A stretch of DNA of 24,108 nt, taken from positions 1 through 24,108 of the forward strand of contig JBNGIS010038030.1 of NCBI GenBank assembly GCA_049999725.1. Reading direction: 5' to 3'. This document shows, in pieces, positions 10,635-20,830 of the stretch; position 1 is the stretch's first letter, and each line of letters opens with the position of its first letter. The position numbers were made by a program, and so were the translations under genes. The DNA is from Haplomitrium mnioides. Lineage: Eukaryota; Marchantiophyta; Haplomitriopsida; Calobryales. The notes below the pieces were generated by a model. That model was not told where the DNA came from. It made no database searches and was given only the letters and a program-made list of their open reading frames with translations.

Positions 10635-11255
10635 GTTGAAAGAGTGACCTATCGACGGTCTAGTCAGAAAAGGTAAAAAGATGCCAAAACAACCACTTAT
10701 CAATGATCCGGCCAGAGGAGGGATAGAAGGTGTCAAAACAGGGATATATCGAAGGTCCAGTTAGAAGAGAAACAAAGATGCCGAAAGGGCGATCAATCAA
10801 AGGTCCAACCAGAAAGAAAACAAGATACCGAAAGGGCAATAAATCGACAAGGAGAGCCCAGTTAAAGGGGTTCTGATCCGCCTTACGATGTGGAGAACCT
10901 CACTTAACAGGGTTTCGATTGACCTCCCTAAGTGCAGAGTCCACTTATCAAGGATCCGTTGGGGGGAGAACAAGGGTTGCCAAAACAAGGATATAGTGCA
11001 GCTCCAATATAGGAAGAAAGAGTGCTGAAACAGAGATTTATCAACGGTCCGAGGAGAAGCAAGCAGAGTTGAAATGGTGATCTATCATAGGTTTGATAAG
11101 AAGAAACGAGAAGGGATCAGCCAAAAGGATGATGAATCACACATCCAACTAGAGGAGAACTAAAGATTCCAAGAAGGCAATCTAGCGCAGATCTGACGAA
11201 GGAGGAAGCGGTGCCGAAAAGAGGATCTATCACCGATCCAACGGGGGCAAAAATG
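10635..11255. repeat. Degenerate ~48 bp tandem repeat in the 5' LTR
   Basis: About ten units of 44-52 bp start near 10635, 10683, 10732, 10780, 10827, 10979, 11024, 11068, 11120, 11167 and 11213. The recurring pattern is GCCGAAA, then a GATCTATC-like word, then GGTCCAACCAGA, then AGAACAAAGAT. The run is interrupted at about 10848-10978 by two to three units of a different repeat of about 42 bp (GAGCCCACTTAA...GGTTCCGAT type). Confidence 0.8.
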
Positions 11256-11389
11256 GAGGTCTTTGTAGTTCTTATTCAGAGGGTTAAGGGTGTTGCGGAT
11301 GACGAAGAAGCTGGGAAAGTCAGCGGGTCAACGGGACGGCTCGCATACCTTTTTGCGAGGCGACGTTGGATGGTGCCACAACGGATTAC

Positions 11390-11773
11390 GTGGAGCCCTC
11401 AGCCGAAATCCAGGGAATCTGCAGGAATCTTAGAGATTCCACGGGAATCTTAGACCTTTGCACAAATGTGGCACCCTTAGCGGGACTCTGGGAATCAGCA
11501 TGAATCTTAGAGATTTTGCGGGAATGTCAGAACCTTGCAAAAATGTGTCGCTTCGAGAGAGCCCGTAGGATTCTTCGGAGTGTCTGCAGACCTACGCGGA
11601 AACGTGGTGCTTCAAGGAACTCTTCGAATCGATAGGCAAATTTGGAACAAACCTCGGAATTCACATCAGATGTGCGCCGAGCTTTGTCGCCTTGCAGAAT
11701 TAAGCCAAGCCCTTGGAATTCACATCAAATATGCGTCGAGCTTTATCGCCTTGCAGAATTAAGCCGATCTCTT
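11390..11773. repeat. 77 bp and 59 bp tandem duplications in the 5' LTR
   Basis: Units beginning GTGG(A/C)(G/A)CCCT start at 11390 and 11468, and a partial third begins at 11545 (period 77-78). Further on, GGAATTCACATCA begins two 59 bp copies at 11656-11714 and 11715-11773; each contains CGAGCTTT and GCAGAATTAAGCC. All are shared with the 3' LTR, so they predate this insertion. Confidence 0.85.
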
Positions 11774-13111
11774 GGAGTTTGCATTCTACGGTCTGCGCCA
11801 ATCTTTTTTGACTCTACGCCAATTTTCCACCGATCAGCATGCAAAGCCAGCCACGATCCAAATCGCAAAGAGGGGAAAAAACAAAAGGTATGAGGAAATT
11901 CGCGTGGGAGGATATAGGGGACCTCACTTTGATGTTACGAGGATGGATAATTTTGTGCAAAAAAAGCAGCGAGATATAGAGGAGAGAATTCTGGTGAAGG
12001 GGTGTACTTGTGAGGGAATGCCATCATAGGGTGGAGGTGGACTGAGGAGGTGCTGAGAATCGTTGAGCAGGAGGTTCTAGAGGCTCAGACTACTCAGGTG
12101 GACTCACATTTGAAGGCAGACCAACATTTGGAGGTGGACCAACACGTAGAGCATAGGAGAATTCTTTCAAATTGTATTTCGTGAGGGGCAGCCAAAGGGG
12201 GGTCATGGTGTCGTCTTAGTTTTAGTTTGTGCAAGAGAATCAATCCTAGAAGCATTAGAAGAGTGATGCTGGTGTTAAATTCTTGTGGAGAAGGGAGAGG
12301 AGTGGCCACGTTAGTGCCTGTGCACTGCAGAGAAGATCCAGCCAATTCTCGAGTGGAGTGGGTGATCCAACAGCTAAGAGAACTGTCTTTCAGAGGTGGA
12401 AGTTAAACAAGACCTCTTCCTAGCCGGAGGAAGTAAATTCAGAGCTTCTTGCGAGGGAAGTTAAAAAACTATCTGGATAGGGTGTGTGAATGAGGATAGA
12501 GTAGCAGGGAGAATACTATTTTTGGTGTTGTTATGTTTGCAGAGTGATGTAGGAGAGTTAGGAAGAAAGGAGGATAGTTCTGTACATGTTTAGGAAGGTC
12601 AATATGTTGAGTTCAACTCTTGGGGTATGATTTCTATGTTGTAGAAAGGATAAATCTGATAGCTTTACTGTGTTTAGGTGATGAAGTAGCTGGCCCTGTT
12701 GATAGTTCAGTACTTGGAGGAGTGTTTAGGCTTAGTGGTGTTAGGATGCAGACTGTAGAAGAATGCTGCAAGACCATTCTTGTGTATTAAGTGCATACAC
12801 TCCTATTCATAGAAGGTGACATTGAATATCTGCAATCAAGATTTACATCAAGCACAGTGTTGGATGTACCCCAAAATCAATTGAGTTGTGTTTGCTCTGT
12901 ATTTGGTAGAGAGGAAGACAGGTCTGTCTTGTGTTTGGGTAGGTTGAGAGTAGTGTCGAAAGGCAAGGTGAGAAGTTCAGGATTGTTAAGACTTGAATTC
13001 ACTAATAAAGGTGCTGGGGCCATCTCATTAAAGAGCCCAGTTATTCTTTGTCCCCCTTTTCCTCTTAAATAGCATCAATTGGAGGTTAAGGAAGGAGGCA
13101 GGGGTGTGACA

Positions 13112-13316
13112 TAGATTTTTCTGGTGCTAGAAGGAGGGCCAAGGTTTGCTAAAACCTGAGACCAACCTAGACCCAAGTTATCACCTTGTGCACCAGAGAC
13201 CACAGTTAGATTGGGAAGCACATTCTGAGATACAGAGCTACTGTGGGTGAGTCTGTTGAGGAAGAGTGGCGAACAGAAGAGACGTTTTGGTGGAAGTTGT
13301 AGTGGCCAGTGGAGGG
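13112..13316 (+). other. Untranslated leader with primer-site candidate
   Basis: This is the interval between the 5' LTR and gag. At 13122-13140 it holds TGGTGCTAGAAGGAGGGCC, which begins with the TGG complementary to a tRNA CCA end. It lies ten bases after the LTR, an unusually wide but tolerated spacing. I could not assign the tRNA by eye. The rest of the leader has no feature I recognise. Confidence 0.55.
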
Positions 13317-14891
13317 ATGGCCAATCCATTACCACCCTCTGGGCTTCGGGGCAGATTTAAATACAAGTCCTTCAAGGGAGGCCCAAAGGATGACCCAGAT
13401 GCATGGCTGGATGACATGGAAAACACTGCAGCAACAAATGGCGAAGCCCATATGAAAATGGGGATAATGCCTGTAGTGTTGAAAGGAGAAGCTCAGCCTT
13501 GGTATAAAGACCTACTTGAGAACATCAAGAGGGACTTGGGAGCCTTCAAGGTTGCCTTTGTGTCAGAATTTAGAAAGATTGGGGAGGAGACAGAGGCTCT
13601 TATCCGGATGGGGCAGTTGCGAATGAAGAAGAAAGAATCAGTGAGGAGATTCTTACAAAGGTTCAAAAAGGTGGCAAGAAAGCTGAACCCACCTACCACA
13701 GATGGGATGCTGACCTCATGGTTTGTGGCAGCCCTGCCCCAAGAGATAGGAACATGGGTGAGGCAAACTAACCCACAAGATCTGGAAGCTGCGGTGACTG
13801 CCGCCCAATCTCACGTCAAAGCTACCATCAACAGCTCTCAACATAGGTCAAGAGCTAAGTATGAGTTTGAGAATTCTTTGGAAAGCTCAGATAGTGATGA
13901 GGAGTTAGAAAAGAGCTCTGCATCCACCTCAGAGAGTGAGGTTGACTCAAACAACAGCAGTTCAAGTGAGGATAGGTCGTCAAGAAGAAAGAAGAAGAAG
14001 AAGGAGTAAAAGAAGAAGAGGGAGGCCAAGGAAAGGAAAGACTGACAATCCCACTATCAAAGGGACAACAAGAAAAGGAGATCAAGGAAAGGTCTGGACC
14101 GGGAACTTGAACCAGAGCCGAGCAAAAGGAAAGGGGGGAAAGACCCACTAAAGGAGTTGAGCGCAAAGATGGAGGCCATGAATATACTCCTCGCTGGAAT
14201 CAAACCAGAGGGCCGACCCATATCCACCAGGAGAGTGGGTGTATTGTGCATCAAGTGTAATAAGCACGGACATTCTCCTCAAGAGTGCCCTACTGAAGCC
14301 AACACCATTCATTATGTGAGGGAAGAGCCTTCGGAATACATACGTGAAGAAGTCAGATATGTTCAAGAGGAGGCACCGGAACATGTACCCCCACACCAGA
14401 AGAATGCTACAGGGTGATGACCAAATCGGGATCTAAGACCAACAAAGAAAGACAAGCACAGGAACAGGCGGAAGGCCGAGAAGGCGAAGGTTCAAGGGTC
14501 ACCACCACTGAGCGACTCAGATTACCAACGGGATCATCCCAAATGGTTTTATCCCAAGCAGAAGGAGGTGAGGAGGCAACTCGTGGCCCTAGACGCCGCC
14601 GAATAAAAGGATGCGGCCACTCAGACCCTAAGGGAGGTCGAGCAACAGAAAGGGCGGGAAGAACCAAAAGAACCCATAGAGCTACTATCATCCACGGCCG
14701 GGGCAACAAAACCTAACCCTTACAGCATTCATGCTGATGTCCGAGACTGCCCTGTCATGGCCATTGTGGGGCAATTAATTAAAGATAGCCTGTTGTACAG
14801 AAGACAACTCAGGAAGTTGCTGATGGGAGCCAAAAAGAGAAAAAAAACTACCTCAAGTGGGGGTTCCAACAGAGCTATGGTGGGTATGTGA
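13317..14891 (+). pseudogene. gag: Broken gag of the large Gypsy element
   Basis: This encodes the capsid/nucleocapsid polyprotein. The first ATG in frame is at 13317 (MANPLPPSGLRGRF). A Retrotrans_gag core follows, with DPDAWLDDME, LKGEAQPWYKDL, FKVAFVSEFRKIGEE and ESVRRFLQRFKKVARKL. After that come an acidic Ser-rich stretch and a Lys/Arg-rich stretch (about 13870-14040). A CCHC knuckle CIKCNKHGHSPQEC lies at about 14250-14291 in the same frame. That frame holds stops at 14007 (TAA), 14043 (TGA), 14415 and 14418 (TGA, TGA) and 14604 (TAA), and closes at 14889. The reading then moves to another frame for the protease. Open from 13317 to 14006, the first part could still give a truncated capsid-like product of about 230 residues, but expression is not shown. 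Confidence 0.93.
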
Positions 14892-14892
14892 A

Positions 14893-15777
14893 GACAAGGG
14901 TGCTCCAGAGATCGATATCTAGATCGTTGGGTGCACATTATCTCTAGTACTAGTGGATGGGAGAGCGAGCGTCAATATCATGGTCGAAGATACTGCCCAC
15001 AGATTGGGGTTTAGAGACTTCCAACCTACTGCTCGAATAATGAGATTGGCAGACGGGTCCCGAGTCAAGCCTTTGAGAGCTCTCATGCAAGTACCTACTA
15101 CCATCGGTGGCAAGAAGTTTCGACTGAATTATTTGGTGATGCGACCAGGGCGAGCATCCCCTTACCCGGTACTAATTGAAAGACCTTGGCTATACGGAGC
15201 CAGAGTCATGCATAACTGGGGGAACTCGACACTAGTCTTTGGTCCAGAGAAAACGATAGTGCACTATGGACCAGTGCCACAACAAGGGGAGATGCAAACC
15301 GAAATGGAGTATGAAAGCGAATGGTTGGCGGAAGAAGAGGAGGATTTAGAGTACCATTATTGGGTTCAGGTGGTCGGCAAAGCCACAAAGGAGGATCTGC
15401 TGGGAAGGGGCACGGTGATGATCAACCAGATCGAGCTGGCAAGGAGCATGGGAGCCAAATCTGGCGTAGAGGAGACAATGAGGGATTGGGTGACTGGTGG
15501 GAGTACTGGACCCAACTTAAAAGGGGAGTCATACCCCAAAGAGTTGCACCATTTTCCCCTGTAAGGAGGGAACAATCAAGATAATAAGGCAACCATCCGT
15601 AATCCGACCTTGGTGCAAAATAGGTCAAGCATGGCCACTCTGGAAGCTGTGGAGGATCCACACTTGAGGAATGAGATGAGGGTTGTAAGAATAGAGCAAC
15701 ATCGAGTGGTGATTGTTCACGAGGGACGAGCATTCCAAGAAGGATTTGGCCTACCGGTACTTTGGAGCAAGCCTTGA
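14893..15777 (+). pseudogene. pro: Broken retroviral-type aspartic protease and linker
   Basis: The retropepsin of the polyprotein is one frame away from gag. The active-site motif reads LVLVDGRASVNIM, with the catalytic Asp codon at 14956-14958. Related plant elements have D-G-G-A or D-S-G-A, so the third motif residue is Arg instead of Gly, consistent with one G-to-A change (GGA to AGA). The protease fold is followed by LRALMQVPTTIGGKKFRLNY and a PVLIERPWL stretch typical of the family (flap and second half). A TAG at 14920 precedes the motif and a TAA lies at 15562-15564. After that the same frame stays open to 15777 as an acidic linker towards reverse transcriptase. It cannot encode an active protease. 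Confidence 0.88.
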
Positions 15778-16660
15778 TTCAGACCCTAACAAACTTCAGC
15801 AATGTTTTTGCTTGGAGCCACACAGACTTGAAGGGAGTCCTGAGGGAGTTGGGGCGAGCATCGCATCGACCTAGAACCCACGGCTGTGCTAGTAAAGCAA
15901 CGCCAATATCGCATGAATCCCAAGTTGTCGTTAATGGTAAAAGAGGAGATAGAAAAGTTGTTTGAGCTTGGCTTCATTTACCCAGTCTTGAACAACGAAT
16001 GGGTGTCTGCTATAGTGGTGGTACCCAAGAAAATTGGAATGAACAGCAAACGAAAGATCAAGGTGTGCCAAGACTTCAAGAAGCGGAATGAGGCAACTAA
16101 AAAGTACCATTACCCTCTACCATTCATAGATGGGGTGTTGGACTTAGTGGCAAGGCATGAAGTCTACAATTTCATGGACGGTTATTCTGGGTACAATCAT
16201 ATATGGATCAGGGAGGAGGACCAGTTGAAGACAGCATTCACCACGGAGTGGAGGGTGTTTGCCTTCGGAAGAATACCCCTTTGGGTTGTGTAACGCGCCA
16301 AGGACCTTTCAAAGAATGATGATGAATATTTTCCATGATTACTTGAGGAAGTTTTTGGAGAATTTCATAGATGACTTTGTGGTGTATGGGAGAGCATGTG
16401 ATCATGAGTAGGATGTGAGGCTCACCTTCCAGCGTTGTTGGGAAATAGGGTTGAGGTTGCACTATGGGAAATGCTTCTTCAAGGTTAAGGAGGGCATACT
16501 CTTAGGCCACCAAGTATCTAATCAGGGAATTGAGGTGGACCAAGAGAAGGTAAGTAATTGGATGAGAGTGACCTTCCCCACTAATCTAAAGGCAGTACAT
16601 GGTTTCTTGGGTTGTGTAGGGTATTACCGGAGATTCATTGCCTAATTCGCACTAATAGCG
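15762..16660 (+). pseudogene. pol: Broken reverse transcriptase domain
   Basis: Three frames are needed to read this domain. The N-terminal part (FSNVFAWSHTDLKGV, 15762 on) shifts frame at a G run, 15851-15854. The core then follows with QRQYRMNPKLS, GFIYPVLNNEWVS, VVVPKKIG, VCQDFKKRNEATKK and motif A YNFMDGYSGYNHI (Asp codon 16177-16179). A second shift lies at the C run 16276-16279 inside the PFGLCNAP motif. Motif C, FIDDFVVYG, is intact with Asp codons at 16370-16375, so all three catalytic aspartates survive. Stops lie at 16409 (TAG, CAG-like context) and 16643 (TAA). FIDD is seen in non-chromovirus plant Gypsy elements in place of the commoner YIDD or YVDD. Confidence 0.95.
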
Positions 16661-16675
16661 CTACCTCTCACAGGA

Positions 16676-17280
16676 ATGACCAGGGGTGCCAACGACTTTG
16701 AGCCCACACCAAAAAGGTTGTCCAGTTTTAATGAGCTAAAGAGGAGGCTCGCAAATGCACCGACACTCATACCGCCTACTTGGAGAAAAGAGTTTCACAT
16801 CATGATTGATGTGTCAGGGTTCTGTATAGGTGCAATACTCAGCCAGTTGGATGAGGAGGTCCGGGACCAACCAATTTACTTTGCTAGTAGGTTGCTATCT
16901 TCCACAGAGAAGAACTACTCAGCGACAGACCGAGAGGCCCTAGGAATCATATACTCGTTGAAGAAATTCCGGCACTATCTACTCCACTACAAGGTGATAT
17001 TTCATACAGATCACAACGCCCTTAAGTACATGGTTAACAAACCTGACCTAACAGGGAGGATTGTGAGGTGGATGTTCCTCCTCCAAGAGTTCAATTTCGA
17101 GGTGCGAGTCAAACTAGGGAAGAAGCACCTCAATGCAGATTTCTTCTCCAAGGTGGATGGGCCAGTCAACGCAAATGAGGTAGATCACACTTTTCTAGAT
17201 GAGGACTTGTTTCATACCAGAGCAAGGAAGCCTACAGAATATTCTAGTATCATACACTTCCTCCTTTTCGCACAGTTACT
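16676..17280 (+). pseudogene. pol: RNase H domain of pol (open, but severed from neighbours)
   Basis: This stretch continues the second reverse-transcriptase frame after the stop at 16643. It shows HIMIDVSGFCIGAILSQ (first acidic residue, Asp codon 16808-16810; DVSG where DASG is usual), FASRLLSSTEKNYSATDREA (Glu), VIFHTDHNALKYM (Asp) and LNADFFSKV at its end. This matches the Ty3/Gypsy RNase H and the tether region that follows reverse transcriptase. The frame is open for over 200 codons but runs out of phase with integrase around 17280-17300. The acidic residues are present, so decay here is mostly through separation by frameshift. Confidence 0.93.
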
Positions 17281-17297
17281 GAAAGGCAGCAGCAGTC

Positions 17298-18506
17298 TTC
17301 TTCCAAAAGGTGAAACCTTATTTGATGATAGAAGGGGTGCTGCATAAGCAAGGGATGGATGGAACAATCAGGAGGTGCTTGGAGAAAGATCAAGCCATGG
17401 TGGTGATGAGAGCACTGCATGGAGAAGAGGTGGGTGGCCACTTCGCAGCAGAAACCACAGTACGGAAAGTGTTGAGTGCAGGGTACTGGTGGCCTACTAT
17501 GCACAGAGATGTGTATTTATTTGTGAAGAAATGTGACTCTTGTCAAAGGACAAGGAGACCAACGGCCTCTCAACATCACCTTTTGGTTCCAATTATCCCA
17601 TTGGCACCTTTTGAGAAGTGGGGTATCAACTTCATTGGGCCTATTGCACCATCCACTCATCAAGAAAACCGGTACATCCTGCTGGCAACAAACTACGCAA
17701 CTAAGTGGGTTGAAGCAAGGGCCACTCAAAAAGATGATGCAAGGACGGTTGCAACCTTTCTATATGAGCAGATTTTTTGCAAGTTTGGGGCACCACTAGA
17801 GCTGGTCAACGACCAAGGCACGCACTTTGTAGACCGGGTGGTGCAAGATTTAACCAACCAATACTTGATCAAGCAACGCCGGACTAGAGCCTATCATCCG
17901 AAGGCCAATGGGCTGACGGAAAGAGCAAACTGGATAATGGGGAAAATCCTCAACAAGTATGTGGTTGCTCACAAATTAGATTGGGATCTGAAGTTGCTAA
18001 CAACAACCCATGCCTACAATCTTGCGTACAAGACTACGACAAGTCATTGTCCCTACTTTCTGGTTTTTGGGCAGCACGCCATAGTACCTGTAGAATTCGA
18101 CGTGCCAATGGCAAGGGTGTTAATTGAAGAGAGGTTGGGGGAAAACCAAAGTAGGACAGAGAGAATACATCAGCTAGAGGCGTTAGAAGAGACGTGAGTA
18201 CAGGCCCAAGGATGGTTGGAGCACCAACAAAGGCTGAGGAAAAAGCAACATGATAAAGGGCTCAAACCGGTGGATGTGCGAAACGGGAATCTTGTGTTGT
18301 TATATGATAGCATGGTGCTACATTTTCTCGGGAAGTTGCACACGAGGTGGATGGGACCATTTATGCTTACTAGGCTGTATTCAAATGGGTCAGTAGAGTT
18401 GGAGACTTTGGAAGGAGAGAGGATCACCAATAGGGTACACTATGATCGGCTCAAGAAATTTGTCAATAGAGAGCAGGAGGAGAGAGAAGCGACGGATACT
18501 CACTAG
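17298..18506 (+). pseudogene. pol: Broken integrase, no chromodomain
   Basis: The frame begins in the linker (KPYLMIEGVLHKQGMDG). The zinc-binding HHCC region follows: HGEEVGGH, YWWPTMHRDVY and CDSCQRT. In the catalytic core the first acidic residue of the DDE triad, normally in WGIDF, is WGINF here (AAC at 17628-17630). The second Asp (NDQGTHF, 17811-17813) and the Glu (GLTERAN, 17919-17921) are kept. A nearby conserved DYATKW reads NYATKW. A TGA at 18195-18197 cuts the C-terminal part. The frame resumes through a GPF/Y-like module and DRLKKF, and ends at 18504-18506 without a chromodomain. The changed triad residue and the stop argue that the protein is inactive. Confidence 0.95.
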
Positions 18507-18683
18507 TTGGGAGGTTCTAAAAAATGTACAGGTGGTAACCAGCAAGGGGAGGCTGGATGGAATGTAAATAGCTAGTATTTGGTAATTTTCTTTTAAGAGT
18601 AGAGGTGGTATGGTGAGTGTGACATGTAGCGAAAGGGTTACCCAACTGAAAGATGGATGTTTGCATGGACGCTGCACATTTAT
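18507..18683 (+). other. Short 3' untranslated part of the element
   Basis: This lies between the integrase stop and the polypurine tract. No open frame or motif of an envelope-like gene is seen, and the stretch is too short to hold one. Confidence 0.7.
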
Positions 18684-18694
18684 AAGGGGAGTAA
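18684..18694 (+). other. Polypurine tract
   Basis: AAGGGGAGTAA directly precedes the 3' LTR start TGTCAG at 18695. A purine run in this place primes plus-strand DNA synthesis in LTR elements, and it supports the LTR boundary. Confidence 0.85.
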
Positions 18695-18992
18695 TGTCAG
18701 CTGGGTTTGAAGGTACTTTGTGTAATAATTTCAAAAAATTAAGTAAGAAGCCATGCTGGTTTGATGTTTTGGGTAAAAAGGGCTTCCAATGTACATAAAA
18801 AAAAGGGTCAAGATAGGCTTGGAGAGAAGGGGAGTATTGAGGTCATGACAAGTTTACTTCAGAGGTCTGATGGAGAAAAGAAAAGAAAAGAAAAAGTAAT
18901 AAAACTAACCTATTTGTCGGGGGCCAAACCAAGCCCACTAACCCTGTATCTAACTAACTATCTAACTCGGAGGACAGCTTGCCCTTGGGGGG

Positions 18993-19269
18993 GTTTAGCC
19001 TTGAACTACATCCGTCCAAGAGCAAAATGAGGATATGCGATGGCCTTACACCCCTCTAGGGGGCATGCCTCTCAAAAGAAGAAAGGAGTGAACGACTTAT
19101 ATAGTGCATGTGCCTTCTGGAGAAGGACTTATGGGATATCTCCCGAGCTAACGTTCAACGAGCAATCAACTGTGTGATGAAGGAGATGTGGATCGGGTGC
19201 AGGCTAAAGACGGATTGAATCTGAGGAAGGGATCAAATTGCGAGGGATATTGATCGGGTGCAAGCCAAG
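18993..19269. repeat. 277 bp segment, first copy, left of the gap
   Basis: This is nearly identical to 19370-19646, with three transitions by eye (CGACTT/CGGCTT, GCTAAAG/GCTGAAG, AATCTG/AATCCG). It ends exactly at the first N. It is probably an unmerged contig end or the other haplotype, not a true duplication. Confidence 0.85.
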
Positions 19270-19369
19270 NNNNNNNNNNNNNNNNNNNNNNNNNNNNNNN
19301 NNNNNNNNNNNNNNNNNNNNNNNNNNNNNNNNNNNNNNNNNNNNNNNNNNNNNNNNNNNNNNNNNNNNN
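19270..19369. other. Assembly gap, 100 N
   Basis: Exactly 100 N, the usual placeholder for unknown length. The sequence on its right restarts at the same base (GTTTAGCC) where the left copy began, so the true gap may be zero or negative. Confidence 0.98.
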
Positions 19370-19646
19370 GTTTAGCCTTGAACTACATCCGTCCAAGAGC
19401 AAAATGAGGATATGCGATGGCCTTACACCCCTCTAGGGGGCATGCCTCTCAAAAGAAGAAAGGAGTGAACGGCTTATATAGTGCATGTGCCTTCTGGAGA
19501 AGGACTTATGGGATATCTCCCGAGCTAACGTTCAACGAGCAATCAACTGTGTGATGAAGGAGATGTGGATCGGGTGCAGGCTGAAGACGGATTGAATCCG
19601 AGGAAGGGATCAAATTGCGAGGGATATTGATCGGGTGCAAGCCAAG
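19370..19646. repeat. 277 bp segment, second copy, right of the gap
   Basis: Partner of 18993-19269. It continues without a break into GAAAGGATCG and the rest of the LTR. Inside it, GATCGGGTGCA(G/A)GC occurs twice (about 19568 and 19629), another short internal duplication of this LTR. Confidence 0.85.
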
Positions 19647-20584
19647 GAAAGGATCGAATTGCGGGGACTATAAAGCACAGAAATCGAAAGTGAAAGGGGG
19701 ATTTTTCCAGGGAATTTGATCACAGAAATTGAGGGCAGGAAGTGTGAGAGGGGAGAATCGGATGTAAGGCTTGATCTGTGGGTTGAATTTGTTAGCGCTT
19801 GGAAACAACATCTTACTGGCATATCTGGTGGTGAGATGAAGTTCAAAGGAATATGCTTAAGTTGGAGACACGTCGTGGTTTCGATGTAATGAGGAGTTGG
19901 GACAAAATTAATTGAGAATGTGAAGAATATCAAGGAGAATTTGGATTCGACTCTTGGATTTGAATATAAGAATATCATGACAGAGCGAAGAGGGCATGAT
20001 GTGATAAGGAAATATGTTGCGCTGTAGACTCAAGCTGTGAAGAAACGCCTCTACAAGGAATAGAGGGCCCTAAGATGAAAGAATTCCGCGATGAGAGAGC
20101 GGATGAAGAATGCTACGCTACGAAATCTAAATGTTGGTGTCAATCGAGTGAGGCAATGTTGCGTCCTATTTGGGAATTGAAAGAAGAAAAAGAGGTTACC
20201 TCATCTAAACCAAAGGCTGCAGATTGTGCCTAAGAGATAATGAACGATCGAGCTATCTGGGAAGAAGAATCCTTGTTGTGCGATCAAATAGAGAGGAGCT
20301 GTAGTGAATGATTGACTCGTGGATTGGTTTGAAAGGAAGAAAATGAAGAATCAAATAAGAAGGAGCGAAATGACGAACGATCGGATCAAAGAACAAGTGA
20401 TTTGCGTAGAGTCAAAGGCCAATGTTCGTGGTGTCAGATTTGAAGAACGGAGCGGAAACCAGCCTTCCTAAGTGAGGAGCCCACTTAAGGTGGTTCCGAT
20501 TCATCTTCCGATGTGGAGGGGACCGGTTAAGAGGGTTTCGTAGCGGGATAATGGTTAATTGATCGAAAAGGTGACATGTCGAAG
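19647..20584. other. LTR segment present only in the 3' LTR
   Basis: It has no counterpart in the 5' LTR. Around 20470-20530 it contains units of the GAGCCCACTTAA...GGTTCCGAT repeat that both LTRs carry elsewhere (10848-10978, 21045-21130). So it looks like native LTR sequence deleted from the 5' copy, not a foreign insertion. No target-site duplication or gene was seen. Confidence 0.7.
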
Positions 20585-20830
20585 ATTCAGACAACAGGAA
20601 GGTGATTTTGAAAGTTTGAATTGGACGTCATCAGAAAGTTTGAAATGGATATGTGGAGTCTATCGTTCTTACATCAAACTTTTTCACGAGTCAAGTAAAG
20701 AAGACTTCTTCAATGTTCTTACATAGAACTTTTTGATGCTTTAGTAAATAGAAGGAGCCTCTAAGGGTTCTTATATCAAGAGAGGAATATGAAATAGAGA
20801 TAAGATGATGTTTCACATGAAGAACAAGGC

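Larger units (their letters stand above)
10083..13111 (+). mobile_element. 5' LTR (3029 bp)
   Basis: Its start (TATCAGC) matches the 3' LTR start TGTCAGC with the first G changed to A. It ends GTGTGACA like the 3' LTR. Similarity to 18695-23335 runs along the whole length except for a segment of about 1.2 kb missing near 10406-10415, and a gap of about 30 bp near 10565. A run of 13 G at 10389-10401 marks the large deletion junction. Hand comparison gave 7 differences in about 150 bp (12791-12940 against 23015-23164) and 13 in about 116 bp at the 3' end. An AATAAA at 13004-13009 is a possible but unproven polyadenylation signal; the 3' LTR has AATGAA there. No convincing TATA box was found. 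Confidence 0.93.

Noticed and set aside
11211-11453. 80-codon frame in the 5' LTR with a similar frame at 21362-21640
   Set aside because: Conservation is explained by the two regions being copies of the same LTR, and the frame crosses the 48 bp tandem repeats.
13004-13009. AATAAA as the LTR polyadenylation signal
   Set aside because: The equivalent position in the 3' LTR, where it would be used, reads AATGAA, and no other element of a cleavage site is clear.
12791-13072. 93-codon frame near the end of the 5' LTR, also at 23015-23206
   Set aside because: It starts at GTG, is shortened by a stop in the other LTR and matches no known domain. Similarity again follows from LTR duplication.
18507-18683. 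Envelope-like third open frame as in some Athila elements
   Set aside because: Fewer than 200 bases separate integrase and the polypurine tract, and no transmembrane or other coding signal is present.
19610-19978. 122-codon minus-strand open frame in the 3' LTR
   Set aside because: It lies inside the segment unique to one LTR, matches no family I know and has unremarkable composition. Chance is the simplest reading.
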